The notes below the pieces were generated by a model. It had not been told where the DNA came from. It made no database searches and was given only the letters and a program-made list of their open reading frames with translations. Positions 56,198 through 64,000 of a stretch of DNA of 64,000 nucleotides are shown piece by piece (the stretch's first letter is position 1; each line of letters begins with the position of its first letter). This DNA is from Mycolicibacterium chubuense NBB4. GTDB lineage: Bacteria > Actinomycetota > Actinomycetes > Mycobacteriales > Mycobacteriaceae. The stretch is from assembly GCF_000266905.1 (NCBI RefSeq), contig NC_018022.1, positions 248,001 through 312,000 of the forward strand, given 5' to 3'. A program made the position numbers and the translations under genes.

Positions 56198-57272
56198 ATG
56201 GCACCCATGCTTGCAGACAAAGTCGAGTTCGTCATCGGCGTCGACACCCACCGGGACTCTCACACCGCCGCAGTCGTCACTGCCACTGGTGGCGTCATCG
56301 AACGGCTCACAGTCGCCACGGACGCGTTCGGATTTCGTAAGCTCGATGCCTTCGCCGCCACCCATGCGACCGGTCGGCGGGTCTGGGCTATTGAGGGAAC
56401 CGGCAGCTTCGGCGCCGGGTTGACCACCCATCTCCTCGAGCGTGGAGAGTGGGTCGTCGAGATCGACCGCCCGGCACGTCCGGCGCGCCGCGACGGAGCT
56501 AAGTCCGACGACCTCGACGCCGTTCGAGCCGCCCGCGAAGCCTTAGCCCGCGAACACTTGGCCGCGCCCCGAGCTCGCGGAGATAGGGAGGCGATGCGGG
56601 TACTACTCACTGCCCGAGAAGGAGCAATCTCAGCCCGCACCAAAGCAATTGGACAGCTAAAGGCCATGATCGTCAATGCGCCTCAATCCCTGCGCGATCA
56701 ATTACGCCGCGGCACCACCGACGAACAACTCAACCGCTGTGCACGTCTGCGCACCCTGCCGGCGCACTCGGTTGAACACCGCGCCACCGTTCGCGCTATC
56801 CGCGCCACCGCCCGCCGGGCGCTCATGCTCGAAGCCGAAGCCGCAGAACACGAAACCGAACTCGAAGCTTCTCGTCACCGCCGCGTGCCCGCAACTGCTC
56901 GACCGACTAGGCATCGGTGTCATCACCGCCGCCCAGTTCCTCATCTCCTGGTCACACCGCGACCGCATCCGCAGCGAAGCAGCCTTCGCGTCCCTGGCGG
57001 GAGCGGCTCCCATCCCGGCCAGTAGCGGCGCCACCGTACGTCATCGGCTCAACCGCGCCGGAGACCGTCAACTCAACCGCGCCCTACACACAGTCGCACT
57101 GACCCGGCTGCGATTTGAGCCCACCACCAAGGCTTATGCCGCGCGACGCACCGCCGAGGGCAAGACGCCCCGCGAGATCAAACGCTGCCTCAAACGGGCC
57201 ATCGCCCGAGAGGTCTACCGAATCATGCAGACCCACGCGGCCTCGATCACCACCACGAAATTGGTGGCTTGA
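56198..57272 (+). pseudogene. IS110-family transposase (element E), frameshifted
   Basis: The ATG at 56198, behind GGAGA, reads MAPMLADKVEFVIGVDTHRD; IEGTGSFGAGLTTHLLERGE and GAKSDDLDAVRAAREAL complete the DEDD part. Two bases are lost at CTCGAAGCTT near 56865. The other frame then carries LLVTAACPQLLDRLGIGVIT, AGAAPIPASSGATVRHRLNR and AGDRQLNRALHTVAL to the stop. The downstream end GCTTGACAGACATAGCAGC matches elements B and C. 56008-56197 is the likely bridge-RNA side. Confidence 0.85.
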
Positions 57273-57352
57273 CAGACATAGCAGCATCCTGGTCCCGCTG
57301 AGGTCGACCAACGCTTCGCGGGAAGGCCGTCGAGGAAGCGGTAGACGCTAGA

Positions 57353-58425
57353 TGTACCGGGACAGGACGTTGGTGGCGGGCGTGTTGGCTTGAGGTGAGG
57401 AGAACCTCCGGGTGGGGTGTGGCTTGTCTAGGTCCATATCCCGCCGGAGGTTCTCACTCATGTCCCACCGTAATGCTCGTACGACTTTTCACGGCCGTCT
57501 GCTGATGGTGCGCCGCTATCAGGCCGGTTGGGCCAAAGCCCATATCGCCAGCGCAATGGGGGTCTCGCGCAAGTGCGTGCATACCTGGATCAGTCGTTTC
57601 GAAGCCCACGGCGAGGCCGGCCTAATCGATCGCTCATCGCGTCCACACACCATGCCCACTCGCGTTCCGCGCAGTGTGGAAAATCAGATCGTGGCTTGGC
57701 GGCGACGTCATCGTTGCGGCCCCGACGAAATCGGCGCCAAGCTCGGTGTATGCCCGCGCACGGTCTCGCGGGTGCTCAACCGTCGCCAGGTGCCCTACCT
57801 GCGCGACTGTGACCCGATGACCGGTCATATCATTCGCGCCTCGAAGGCCACCGCCGTGCGCTATGAGCGCAGCCGGCCCGGAGAGCTGGTGCACATGGAC
57901 GTCAAGAAGCTGGGACGCATCCCTGACGGAGGTGGGTGGCGGGCTCATGGGAAAGGTTGTGCTCCGAGTCGAGAACGCAGGCATGGCAGGGGTTTTGACT
58001 TCATTCACTCATTAGTCGACGATCATTCGCGGCTGGCCTACTCCGAGATCTTGCCCGACGAGAAAGGCCCCACCTGCGCGGCTTTCCTCCGTCTGGCAGC
58101 AGCGAACTTCCGCGCCCAGGGCATTCCGACCATCGGATGCGTGATGACCGACAACGCTTGGGCCTATCGCTACTCGATCGGTGCAGTCTGCGCCGAACTG
58201 AACGCCCGACAGGTCTTCATCAAACCGCATTGCCCATGGCAAAACGGCAAGGTAGAACGCCTCAATCGCACCCTGCAAACCGAATGGGCCTACAAACGGG
58301 TCTTCACGTCCAACACCGGCCGGGCAGCAGCGCTTGCGCCCTGGCTCAAGTACTACAACACTCAAAGCGCACTCGGCGGCCACCCACCGATCAGCCGACT
58401 GACACCAACGTCATGACTGGGTACA
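57353..58425 (+). mobile_element. Intact IS481-family element (second lineage)
   Basis: Inverted repeats TGTACC...GACGTTGGTG at 57353 and CACCAACGTC...GGTACA ending 58425 agree at about 17 of 23 positions. CTAG flanks at 57348-57351 and 58427-58430 are the expected NCTAGN target duplication. The transposase frame is intact. Confidence 0.9.
57460..58416 (+). CDS. IS481-family transposase (second lineage)
   Basis: 318 residues from the ATG at 57460 (MSHRNARTTFHGRLLMVRRY), with CGGAGG upstream. HTH: AHIASAMGVSRKCVHTWISR. DDE core: ELVHMDVKKLGRIPDGGGW, HSLVDDHSRLAYSEILPDE, VMTDNAWAYRYS, WQNGKVERLNRTLQTEWAY. It ends LGGHPPISRL. It is clearly different from the two decayed IS481 copies, and apparently functional. 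Confidence 0.93.
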   Translation: MSHRNARTTFHGRLLMVRRYQAGWAKAHIASAMGVSRKCVHTWISRFEAHGEAGLIDRSSRPHTMPTRVPRSVENQIVAWRRRHRCGPDEIGAKLGVCPRTVSRVLNRRQVPYLRDCDPMTGHIIRASKATAVRYERSRPGELVHMDVKKLGRIPDGGGWRAHGKGCAPSRERRHGRGFDFIHSLVDDHSRLAYSEILPDEKGPTCAAFLRLAAANFRAQGIPTIGCVMTDNAWAYRYSIGAVCAELNARQVFIKPHCPWQNGKVERLNRTLQTEWAYKRVFTSNTGRAAALAPWLKYYNTQSALGGHPPISRLTPTS

Positions 58426-58905
58426 GCTAGATCGGGATATGCCGAGTGTGCGGGCGATCTGGGCTCGGGGGGTGCCGGCCTGGCGGCGCGGGCTGCTGCG
58501 ATTCCGGCCGCGGTGCGTTCGTCGGCGATGGCTCGCTCAACTTCGGCGACGGCGCCGAAGACGTGGAAGATCAGCCGGCCGCCAGGTGTGGTGGTGTCGA
58601 TGACTTCGGTGAGCGAACGGAGTTCTACGCCGCGGACCTGGAGATCACTGGTGATGGTGAGCAGGTGCGGCAGCGAGCGGCCCGAGTGGCCGTGACAGCC
58701 CGAGGCGGTCCAACCGCCACACCATGAGCACGTCGCCGCGGCGGGCGTAGTCGAGCAGCGCGGCCAACTCGGGGCGATCGTCGCGAACACCGGACATGCG
58801 CTCAGTCCAGATCCGTTCGGCTCCGGCCTCCGTGAGCGCCTATGTCTGCATGTCGGGTGACTGGTGCAGCGTCGAGACCCTGGCATATCCCAGCAACGTA
58901 CCCCC
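58426..58905 (-). pseudogene. Serine recombinase/resolvase, broken and split by IS481
   Basis: Leftward: GYARVSTLHQSPDMQT, an in-frame TAG, ALTEAGAERIWTERMSGVRD, DRPELAALLDYARRGDVLMV, a frameshift after WRLDRLG, then LLTITSDLQVRGVELRSLTE, VIDTTTPGGRLIFHVFGAVA and the HTH ARTLGISRSS. The IS481 cuts the HTH; its last codons (SSVYRFLDG) reappear on the far side at 57351-57325. Ser, Arg and HTH elements identify the family. Three separate lesions. Confidence 0.8.
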
Positions 58906-59094
58906 AGGTCCTCCCTCGTCACTGGGGCACCCGGTTTCAGACCCAAACGGGCTGCTTGCGAGCCGGGCGGGAGTCACCTGGTCTTTGGGTGTCCTCGTTG
59001 CTCGCGGTCTGGGACACGACTCTGGGGCTTCCGACTGACGCTTCTGCCCCAGGTAGCAGACCCTCGGTGTTCGCCCCGTCGCTCAATAGGTGGT

Positions 59095-59754
59095 TCAGAT
59101 CACTTCGACCAGGTTCGGCGGTTCGACGGATCGGCGATGGGCGGCGAGGAAGTCGTCGACGATGCTGGCGCAGTCATCGGAGGTGATGGTGCGAATTCCG
59201 GTCATGCGGGCGAAGGCGAGTGGGCCGACGAGTTGACACAGTGCCAGTTCGAGGTCGAAGTCGTTGAGTTCGGCTCGGGCTTCATCGCTGTGCAGTAGCG
59301 CGTCGAAGGGCTGTCGGTATTGGTCGACGACACGGGCCCGCAGTGCTCCGGCGGCGTGGCGGTCGTCGGTGTCGTCTTTGGCGCCGGTAGGTCCGAGTGA
59401 GAGCCAAGCCAGGGTGGTGACGTGCAGCGGTGCGTCGTTGAAGAGGGTGGCTTGGCGGCTGAGCAATTCGATGAGTTGATCGCGCAGGGAGCCGCTGGTC
59501 GGCGCCGGTGTGGTGACCTGCGGAAGGAGTCGCTCGAACGTGGCGGCAAGCAGGTGCGATGAACTCTGGAAATGCCGATACAGCGTGGTGCGGGCCACCT
59601 TGGATGCCTTGGTGACCGCATCGATGGTGACGGCTTCGACCCCGCCTGTGCTCAGAAGTGCTGCCGCAGCATCCAGTAGCCGATTGCGTGACCGAATTCT
59701 TCGTGGGTCGATGGCGTCATCGGGGGGTGGCGCTGGTTGGCCTCTGTCGCTCAC
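59095..59754 (-). CDS. TetR-family regulator divergent from a thioesterase
   Basis: 219 residues from the GTG at 59754 (GAGGTG upstream); ATG 59796 would add 14 residues. The HTH reads RNRLLDAAAALLSTGGVEAV and DAVTKASKVARTTLYRHFQS. The C-terminal domain is helical and of usual length. It is divergent from the thioesterase across 105 bp that contains GTACTAAGAGTATTG and GATAGTACTGG, possible operator halves. The likely target is its neighbour. Confidence 0.85.
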   Translation of the reverse strand: MSDRGQPAPPPDDAIDPRRIRSRNRLLDAAAALLSTGGVEAVTIDAVTKASKVARTTLYRHFQSSSHLLAATFERLLPQVTTPAPTSGSLRDQLIELLSRQATLFNDAPLHVTTLAWLSLGPTGAKDDTDDRHAAGALRARVVDQYRQPFDALLHSDEARAELNDFDLELALCQLVGPLAFARMTGIRTITSDDCASIVDDFLAAHRRSVEPPNLVEVI

Positions 59755-59859
59755 GGGTTCACCTCGGCGATTGAATGTCGGGCGATGTTCGTGCATGACA
59801 CTCTAACAGTTGTGGTACTAAGAGTATTGCAGCGAGACCGATAGTACTGGGAGTGGTTA

Positions 59860-60369
59860 GTGGCAGAACACGCGGCGCCGTCACAACGGCTGCCTTCTCA
59901 CACCCCGACGTGCATGGGGTGCGGCCCGAACAATCCGCACGGGCTGGGTTTGGAGGTCTATCGCAGCGCCGACGTGGTGTATGCCGATGTGACGTTCGAT
60001 GAGCGCCACATCGGGGCGCCGGGTTTGGCTCACGGCGGGGCGGTGGCGGCGGCATGCGATGACGTGCTGGGCTTCACCCTGTGGATCGCCGGCACACCGG
60101 CGGTCACGCGTGCTCTGACGGTGGAGTATTTGCAGCCGGTGCCGCTGCACCAGCCTCACCGCATCACCGCGCATATCACCGCCCGGGAGGGACGAGCGCT
60201 GCATGTCGCGGCGACGGGGATTCAGAAAGGCGTTACTCGGTTCACCGCGAATGCGGTGTTCGTCGTGGTCGACACCGCGCATTTCGTCGCTCACGGCGAT
60301 ATCAGCGGATTCGGTAAGCTTCTTGAGCAGTTTTCGCGCCACAGCGACGACAACGACCAGCCATCATGA
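59860..60369 (+). CDS. PaaI-type hotdog thioesterase
   Basis: 169 residues from GTG with GGGAG upstream. CMGCGPNNPHGLGLEV is the usual N-terminal turn, and GAPGLAHGGAVAAACDDVLG is the hotdog helix with the catalytic His-Gly-Gly and a following Asp. TVEYLQPVPLHQPHRITAHI completes the fold. It probably hydrolyses an acyl-CoA. It overlaps the next TetR gene by 4 nt (ATGA), so the two are co-translated. Confidence 0.85.
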   Translation: MAEHAAPSQRLPSHTPTCMGCGPNNPHGLGLEVYRSADVVYADVTFDERHIGAPGLAHGGAVAAACDDVLGFTLWIAGTPAVTRALTVEYLQPVPLHQPHRITAHITAREGRALHVAATGIQKGVTRFTANAVFVVVDTAHFVAHGDISGFGKLLEQFSRHSDDNDQPS

Positions 60370-61037
60370 CTGTCGTCAGTGCGCGGGTGGGCGGCACAAC
60401 CGGACAGACTCAGGGGGATTCGCTTGCCGGCCAGGCCAATACAGCTGGGGGGCTGCGGTCACGTGCCTCAGCACGTCGCCGGGAAGCGATTATGGATGCC
60501 GCGCTCGCTGTTGCTGCCACCGGCGGCTACGACGCGGTCCACATGCGGACAGTTGCCGAGCGGGTCGGTATCGCCGTGGGCACCCTCTACCGCTATTTTC
60601 CCGCGAAAACCCACCTGCTGGTGGCGGCGCTGATCCGAGAGTTTCAGCGCCTTGACGCCTCCGGTGACTGGGCCACCGGTGCCTCCACCCCGCAGCAGCG
60701 ACTGGACCGGCTCACCGAGCACCTGCACGACCGCTGGCAGCGTGACCCGCTGTTGACCGACGCGATGACACGGGCCTTCGTGATGGCCGATACCCGCGCC
60801 GCCGCTGAACTCGACCGCGCCGCTGCGGCGATCGAAACGCTGCTGGCCCGCACCCTCGCCGGCGGTGAGCCCAGCCCGGCTGATCTGCAGGTCGCCGGAA
60901 TCGTCGCCGACATCTGGCTGGCCAACCTGGTTGCCTTCATCAGCGACCGCGTGTCCGCGGCCGAAACCCGCGACCGCATCGATCGGGCCACCCGACGAGT
61001 CGTCTACCGGGCGAATGCGGGCAGCATTACACCCTAA
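60366..61037 (+). CDS. KstR-like TetR-family regulator
   Basis: 223 residues. RRREAIMDAALAVAATGGYD, AVHMRTVAERVGIAVGTLYR and YFPAKTHLLVAALIREFQRL match the wording of KstR, the mycobacterial regulator of sterol and lipid breakdown. It is a paralogue, since kstR has other neighbours. A 17-bp palindrome starts one base after its stop and recurs before mmpL. The regulator of MmpL expression is therefore probably this protein. Confidence 0.85.
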   Translation: MTVVSARVGGTTGQTQGDSLAGQANTAGGLRSRASARRREAIMDAALAVAATGGYDAVHMRTVAERVGIAVGTLYRYFPAKTHLLVAALIREFQRLDASGDWATGASTPQQRLDRLTEHLHDRWQRDPLLTDAMTRAFVMADTRAAAELDRAAAAIETLLARTLAGGEPSPADLQVAGIVADIWLANLVAFISDRVSAAETRDRIDRATRRVVYRANAGSITP

Positions 61038-61054
61038 CGATACTGTCAGTATCG
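61038..61054. promoter_or_regulatory. 17-bp palindrome, putative TetR operator 1
   Basis: CGATACTGTCAGTATCG is a perfect inverted repeat around a central T. It stands between the tetR stop and the small gene at 61162. Confidence 0.65.
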
Positions 61055-61161
61055 CAGCGATACCATCGGTAGTAATATTGGGGAAGTGGCTCACCGATGT
61101 GTCGAAGGAGACGGCCAAGTACACCCAATGGATCGAAGACTGCGTCGTATAACGCGTCTCT

Positions 61162-61544
61162 GTGCGTGACGGCTTGGTTCTGGACCTCGATGACTACAAC
61201 GAAATCGTCATCTCGCGCCCCCTGACGCTGACCCTGCCCGCTGTCGACCGATTTCCCGTCGAGGCCGTCCTCATCGACCCTTTGCGAATCTCGGTGTACG
61301 AGCGGCCCTTGCTCAATTTGGCTGGCGCGGTCTGCACCCGGGCCTGGTCCGACGACGAGGGGGACTGCACCTGAGCTTTTCACGTGGACACCGCATCGAC
61401 GTTGATCCCGACGCTGAGCAGACCGCGTGGGAGCTGTACGGCAAACGTCACGGCTACATGGCGTGCCTACCCCACGGCCGGGTCCGCGTGGTGCGCCACG
61501 ACGTGCCTGAGGACGACAACGCCAACATCGTCAACCCGCGGTAG
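61162..61544 (+). pseudogene. DUF6188-like small protein, split by a one-base frameshift
   Basis: GTG 61162 reads VLDLDDYNEIVISRPLTLTL to WSDDEGDCT and stops at 61374. The next frame continues LSFSRGHRIDVDPDAEQTAW, ELYGKRHGYMACLP and VPEDDNANIVNPR to a TAG at 61544. One lost base at CACCTGAGC explains it. The joined text has the layout of actinobacterial DUF6188 proteins. Function unknown. It lies between two copies of the same operator. Confidence 0.6.
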
Positions 61545-61594
61545 GCCGCCTTTTCGGGCGAGTTGGTGTCCGACGCACCAGGTCCGCCTTTGTG

Positions 61595-61607
61595 CTACAT
61601 GATGTAG
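61595..61607. promoter_or_regulatory. Palindrome CTACATGATGTAG before mmpL
   Basis: A 13-bp perfect dyad, 6 bp before operator 2. It could be a separate regulator site or part of the mmpL promoter. Confidence 0.4.
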
Positions 61608-61612
61608 CGTAG

Positions 61613-61629
61613 CGATACTAACAGTATCG
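61613..61629. promoter_or_regulatory. 17-bp palindrome, putative TetR operator 2
   Basis: CGATACTAACAGTATCG differs from operator 1 at two central positions only. It lies 19 bp before the mmpL start codon, so a bound repressor would block transcription or initiation. Confidence 0.65.
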
Positions 61630-61647
61630 TTGACTCATGGAGGTTCG

Positions 61648-64000
61648 GTGACCGACGGCATGACTGATTCCCCCGGCCCCGCCTCGCAAACTCAGCGCCG
61701 CGGTAACGACTCTGGTGACCCGGCGGACAACCGCGAGTACAGCGCCCGGTTGGCTGCGCTGGCTCGATTCACCCTGCGGCGCAAAGCGCTGGTTATCGGG
61801 GCCTGGCTGGGCGCGGCCGTGGTGTTAGCGTTGCTGTTTCCGCAATTGGAAACCGTGGTGCGACAGCAGTCAGTGGACCTCATTCCCCGCGATGCGCCCT
61901 CCCTGCAGACGGTGGAACGCATGAGCACCGCCTTCAGCGAAGAAGGGTCGAAGACCCTGCTCTTTGTGGCTATGGAAGACCCCAACGGTCTGACGCCGGC
62001 AGCACGGCAGCGCTACGACGAACTCGTCGCCCGGCTGCAGGCCGAACACGACCACGTCCTGCTGGTTCAAGACCTGCTGGCCGATCCGGTCACCGAAGCA
62101 CAAGCCCTCAGCCCCGACCGCAGCGCCTGGTACTTGCCGGTAGGGGTGACTGGCACATTGGGAGACCCCACCGCCGCCGCGTCGGTGAAGGCGGTGCGCA
62201 GCATCGCCGCAGAAGTATTTGCCGGATCAACGGTCACCGCGCAGGTCACCGGTCCGCCAGCGACGTTCAGCGACATGATCGCCTCCGCCGAGCATGATCT
62301 GCTGCTGATCTCGATCGCTACCGTCGGCATTATCGCGCTGATCCTGCTGATCGTCTACCGATCGGTGTTCACCGCGTTGCTGCCCCTGCTGGTGATCGGG
62401 TTGAGCCTGGCCGTCGGACGCGGTGTGCTCTCCGCGCTGGGCCAGATGGGCATGCCCGTCTCCCAGTTCACGGTTGCGTTCATGACCGCGATCCTGCTCG
62501 GCGCGGGCACCGACTACACTGTGTTCCTGATCAGCCGCTACCACGAACAGCGCCGCGCGCAGGTGCCCCCCGACCAGGCCATCATCCACGCCACCGCCAG
62601 CATCGGACGCGTCATCCTCGCCTCCGCCGCGACCGTGGCCTTCGCCTTCCTCGCCATGGTCTTTGCCCGACTCAGCGTCTTCGCCGCCCTCGGCCCGGCG
62701 TGCGCCATCGCCGTCCTGTTCGGCTTCCTGGCCACCGTCACCCTGCTCCCGCCAGTACTGGCGATCGCCGCCAAACGCGGCATCGGGGAACCTAAATCCG
62801 ATCGCACCCGCCGCTACTGGAACAGCGTCGCCGTGGCCGTGGTCCGTCGCCCCGTGCCGCTACTGATCGTCAGCCTGGTCATCTTGCTCGCACTGTCCGC
62901 GGTCGCGGCAACCATCAAAATCAGCTACGACGACCGCAAAGGTCAACCAGCCAGCACCGCGAGCAACCAGGGCTACCAGCTGCTGGACCGCCACTTCCGC
63001 AAAGACATCGTCATCACCCAATTCCTGGTCGTCGAAAACCCTACCGACATGCGCACCGGCAAAGGACTCGCCGACCTCGACGAAATGGCCTCCCGCGTCT
63101 CCCAAGTCAGCGGCGTCACCAAGGTTTCCGGAGTCACCCGCCCTACCGGGGAACGCCTCGACCAAGCGGAACTGGCCTGGCAGAACGGTCAGATCGGAGA
63201 CAAAATGGCCGGCGCCGTCGCCGAGGGCAACGCCCGCAAAGGCGATCTCGCCAAACTCACCGACGGCGCCGATCAACTCGCCGGCGGGCTGGCCCAACTC
63301 GACACCACGGTGCGCACCGCCCTGACCCCTCTCGCCGGAATTCTCGACCAAGCACAATCAGCAGGCACCCAAATCAACCAGTTCCGTCCACTACTGCAAC
63401 AGCTTTCGGCCACCGCCCCGGCCGCCGATCAAGCCATCCAATCCGGCCCCGGCCTGCGACCGCTGGCCGAGCAAGCAGCGAACGCGATCACCATGCTCGA
63501 CCCGCTCGTCGGCGCCCTCAACACCTCGCCATGGTGTGCGACCACACCGCAATGCGCCCAAATCCGCGACCAAGTACGAATCCTGACCACCCTGCGTGAC
63601 GGCGGATTCTTCGACCAGATCGCCGCCCTCGGCGACCGCTACAACCCCGCCACCAACGCCACCGTCACCGGCACCCTCACCAACGTCGAAAACGCGGTCG
63701 CCGCGCTGGACAAGGCGTTCGGCGCCCTCGGCAACCCCGACGACCTCGCCGCCAACCTCGACCGCCTCCAAGACGGAATCGGCCAACTCGCCTCCGGCGC
63801 CCAAGCGCTCGCGACCGGTGTGCGCACCCTCGCCGACAGCAACATCGAAATGCTCTCCGGCATGAGCCAAATCGCCACCCAATTGCAAAACTCCGCACGC
63901 GCGGCCACCGACTCCGACTCAGCAAGCGGGTTCTACCTACCCGCCAACGCCTTCGAGAACAGACAGTTCACCGACGTCGCCAAACAATTCCTCGCACCCG
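61648..64000 (+). CDS. MmpL-family RND lipid transporter, 3'-partial
   Basis: 784 codons to the window edge, no stop reached. GTG start with GGAGG 5 nt upstream. TM1 ALVIGAWLGAAVVLALLF; first periplasmic domain to about 210; TM2-6 from LLLISIATVGIIALILLIVY through FTVAFMTAILLGAGTDYTVF, which carries the Asp-Tyr pair of the proton relay, to VLFGFLATVTLLPPVLAIA. TM7 is PLLIVSLVILLALSAVAATI. The second periplasmic domain is long and coiled-coil rich (LTDGADQLAGGLAQLDTTV, DGIGQLASGAQALATGVRTL), as in the MmpL4/5 type rather than MmpL3. It exports a lipid or siderophore of unknown kind. Confidence 0.9.
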   Translation, partial: MTDGMTDSPGPASQTQRRGNDSGDPADNREYSARLAALARFTLRRKALVIGAWLGAAVVLALLFPQLETVVRQQSVDLIPRDAPSLQTVERMSTAFSEEGSKTLLFVAMEDPNGLTPAARQRYDELVARLQAEHDHVLLVQDLLADPVTEAQALSPDRSAWYLPVGVTGTLGDPTAAASVKAVRSIAAEVFAGSTVTAQVTGPPATFSDMIASAEHDLLLISIATVGIIALILLIVYRSVFTALLPLLVIGLSLAVGRGVLSALGQMGMPVSQFTVAFMTAILLGAGTDYTVFLISRYHEQRRAQVPPDQAIIHATASIGRVILASAATVAFAFLAMVFARLSVFAALGPACAIAVLFGFLATVTLLPPVLAIAAKRGIGEPKSDRTRRYWNSVAVAVVRRPVPLLIVSLVILLALSAVAATIKISYDDRKGQPASTASNQGYQLLDRHFRKDIVITQFLVVENPTDMRTGKGLADLDEMASRVSQVSGVTKVSGVTRPTGERLDQAELAWQNGQIGDKMAGAVAEGNARKGDLAKLTDGADQLAGGLAQLDTTVRTALTPLAGILDQAQSAGTQINQFRPLLQQLSATAPAADQAIQSGPGLRPLAEQAANAITMLDPLVGALNTSPWCATTPQCAQIRDQVRILTTLRDGGFFDQIAALGDRYNPATNATVTGTLTNVENAVAALDKAFGALGNPDDLAANLDRLQDGIGQLASGAQALATGVRTLADSNIEMLSGMSQIATQLQNSARAATDSDSASGFYLPANAFENRQFTDVAKQFLAP

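Noticed and set aside
55953..56423. 156-codon plus-strand ORF before the frameshifted IS110
   Set aside because: It runs through the IS110 non-coding end into the transposase in the wrong frame; no codon bias.

Overview
The window looks like DNA of a Mycobacterium-type actinobacterium. It is GC-rich and carries a WhiB protein, two glycine/proline-rich proteins of the mycobacterial DUF4226/ESX-associated type, a SigF-like sigma factor, a KstR-like TetR regulator, an ERCC4-Lsr2-like fusion and an MmpL transporter. The exact species and replicon cannot be read from the sequence. The first 10-12 kb resembles a plasmid or integrative-element backbone, while thiC with its TPP riboswitch and the beta-oxidation operon look chromosomal in origin. 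|| 1-11.7 kb, backbone: a peptidoglycan-hydrolase-like/DUF4226 protein, an XRE regulator, then a tightly coupled gene train (whiB, two small helical proteins, a cupin-like protein, two unknowns) that runs by 4-19 nt overlaps into a 2050-codon adenine methyltransferase-SNF2 helicase of the DarB-like kind. A second, out-of-frame gene lies over the 5' part of the helicase gene. A GIY-YIG nuclease with a broken helix-turn-helix start and a DUF4226 protein close the block. || 12-18 kb, first insertion-sequence pile: an IS110 element, a frameshifted lipoprotein, and an IS481 element bounded by CTAG that holds two different IS110 elements inside its transposase. || 18-25.5 kb, catabolic island: a TetR regulator, the stump of a divergent gene, and a six-gene operon (CoA transferase, thiolase, acyl-CoA synthetase split by a frameshift, enoyl-CoA hydratase, acyl-CoA dehydrogenase, short-chain dehydrogenase). 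Together these form one complete activation and beta-oxidation-like spiral for an acyl substrate that cannot be named. TGTACA repeats in front of both the regulator and the operon suggest TetR control. || 25.8-39 kb: a dead IS256 in a merR gene, the TPP riboswitch and thiC, a dead IS3, the ERCC4-Lsr2-like protein, an IS3 copy, a tyrosine recombinase, and a three-level nest (IS256 holding IS110 holding IS3). || 39-43 kb, signalling patch: a GAF-PAS-GGDEF diguanylate cyclase, a broken GAF-ANTAR gene and a SigF-like sigma factor. || 43.5-58.9 kb: a truncated istA, a complete IS21 inside a broken glycosyltransferase, a second IS481::IS110 composite that also holds an IS3, a multi-helix membrane protein cut at its stop codon, a second broken GAF-ANTAR gene, an inverted second copy of the dead IS3, a frameshifted IS110, and an intact IS481 inside a broken serine recombinase. 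|| 59-64 kb: divergent TetR / PaaI-type thioesterase plus KstR-like TetR, a frameshifted DUF6188-like gene, and an MmpL transporter running off the window. Two copies of a 17-bp palindrome flank the DUF6188-like gene and precede mmpL. || No rRNA, tRNA or CRISPR array was seen. Single-base frameshifts are unusually common, both in elements and in cellular genes. Real decay and base-calling errors cannot be told apart here.
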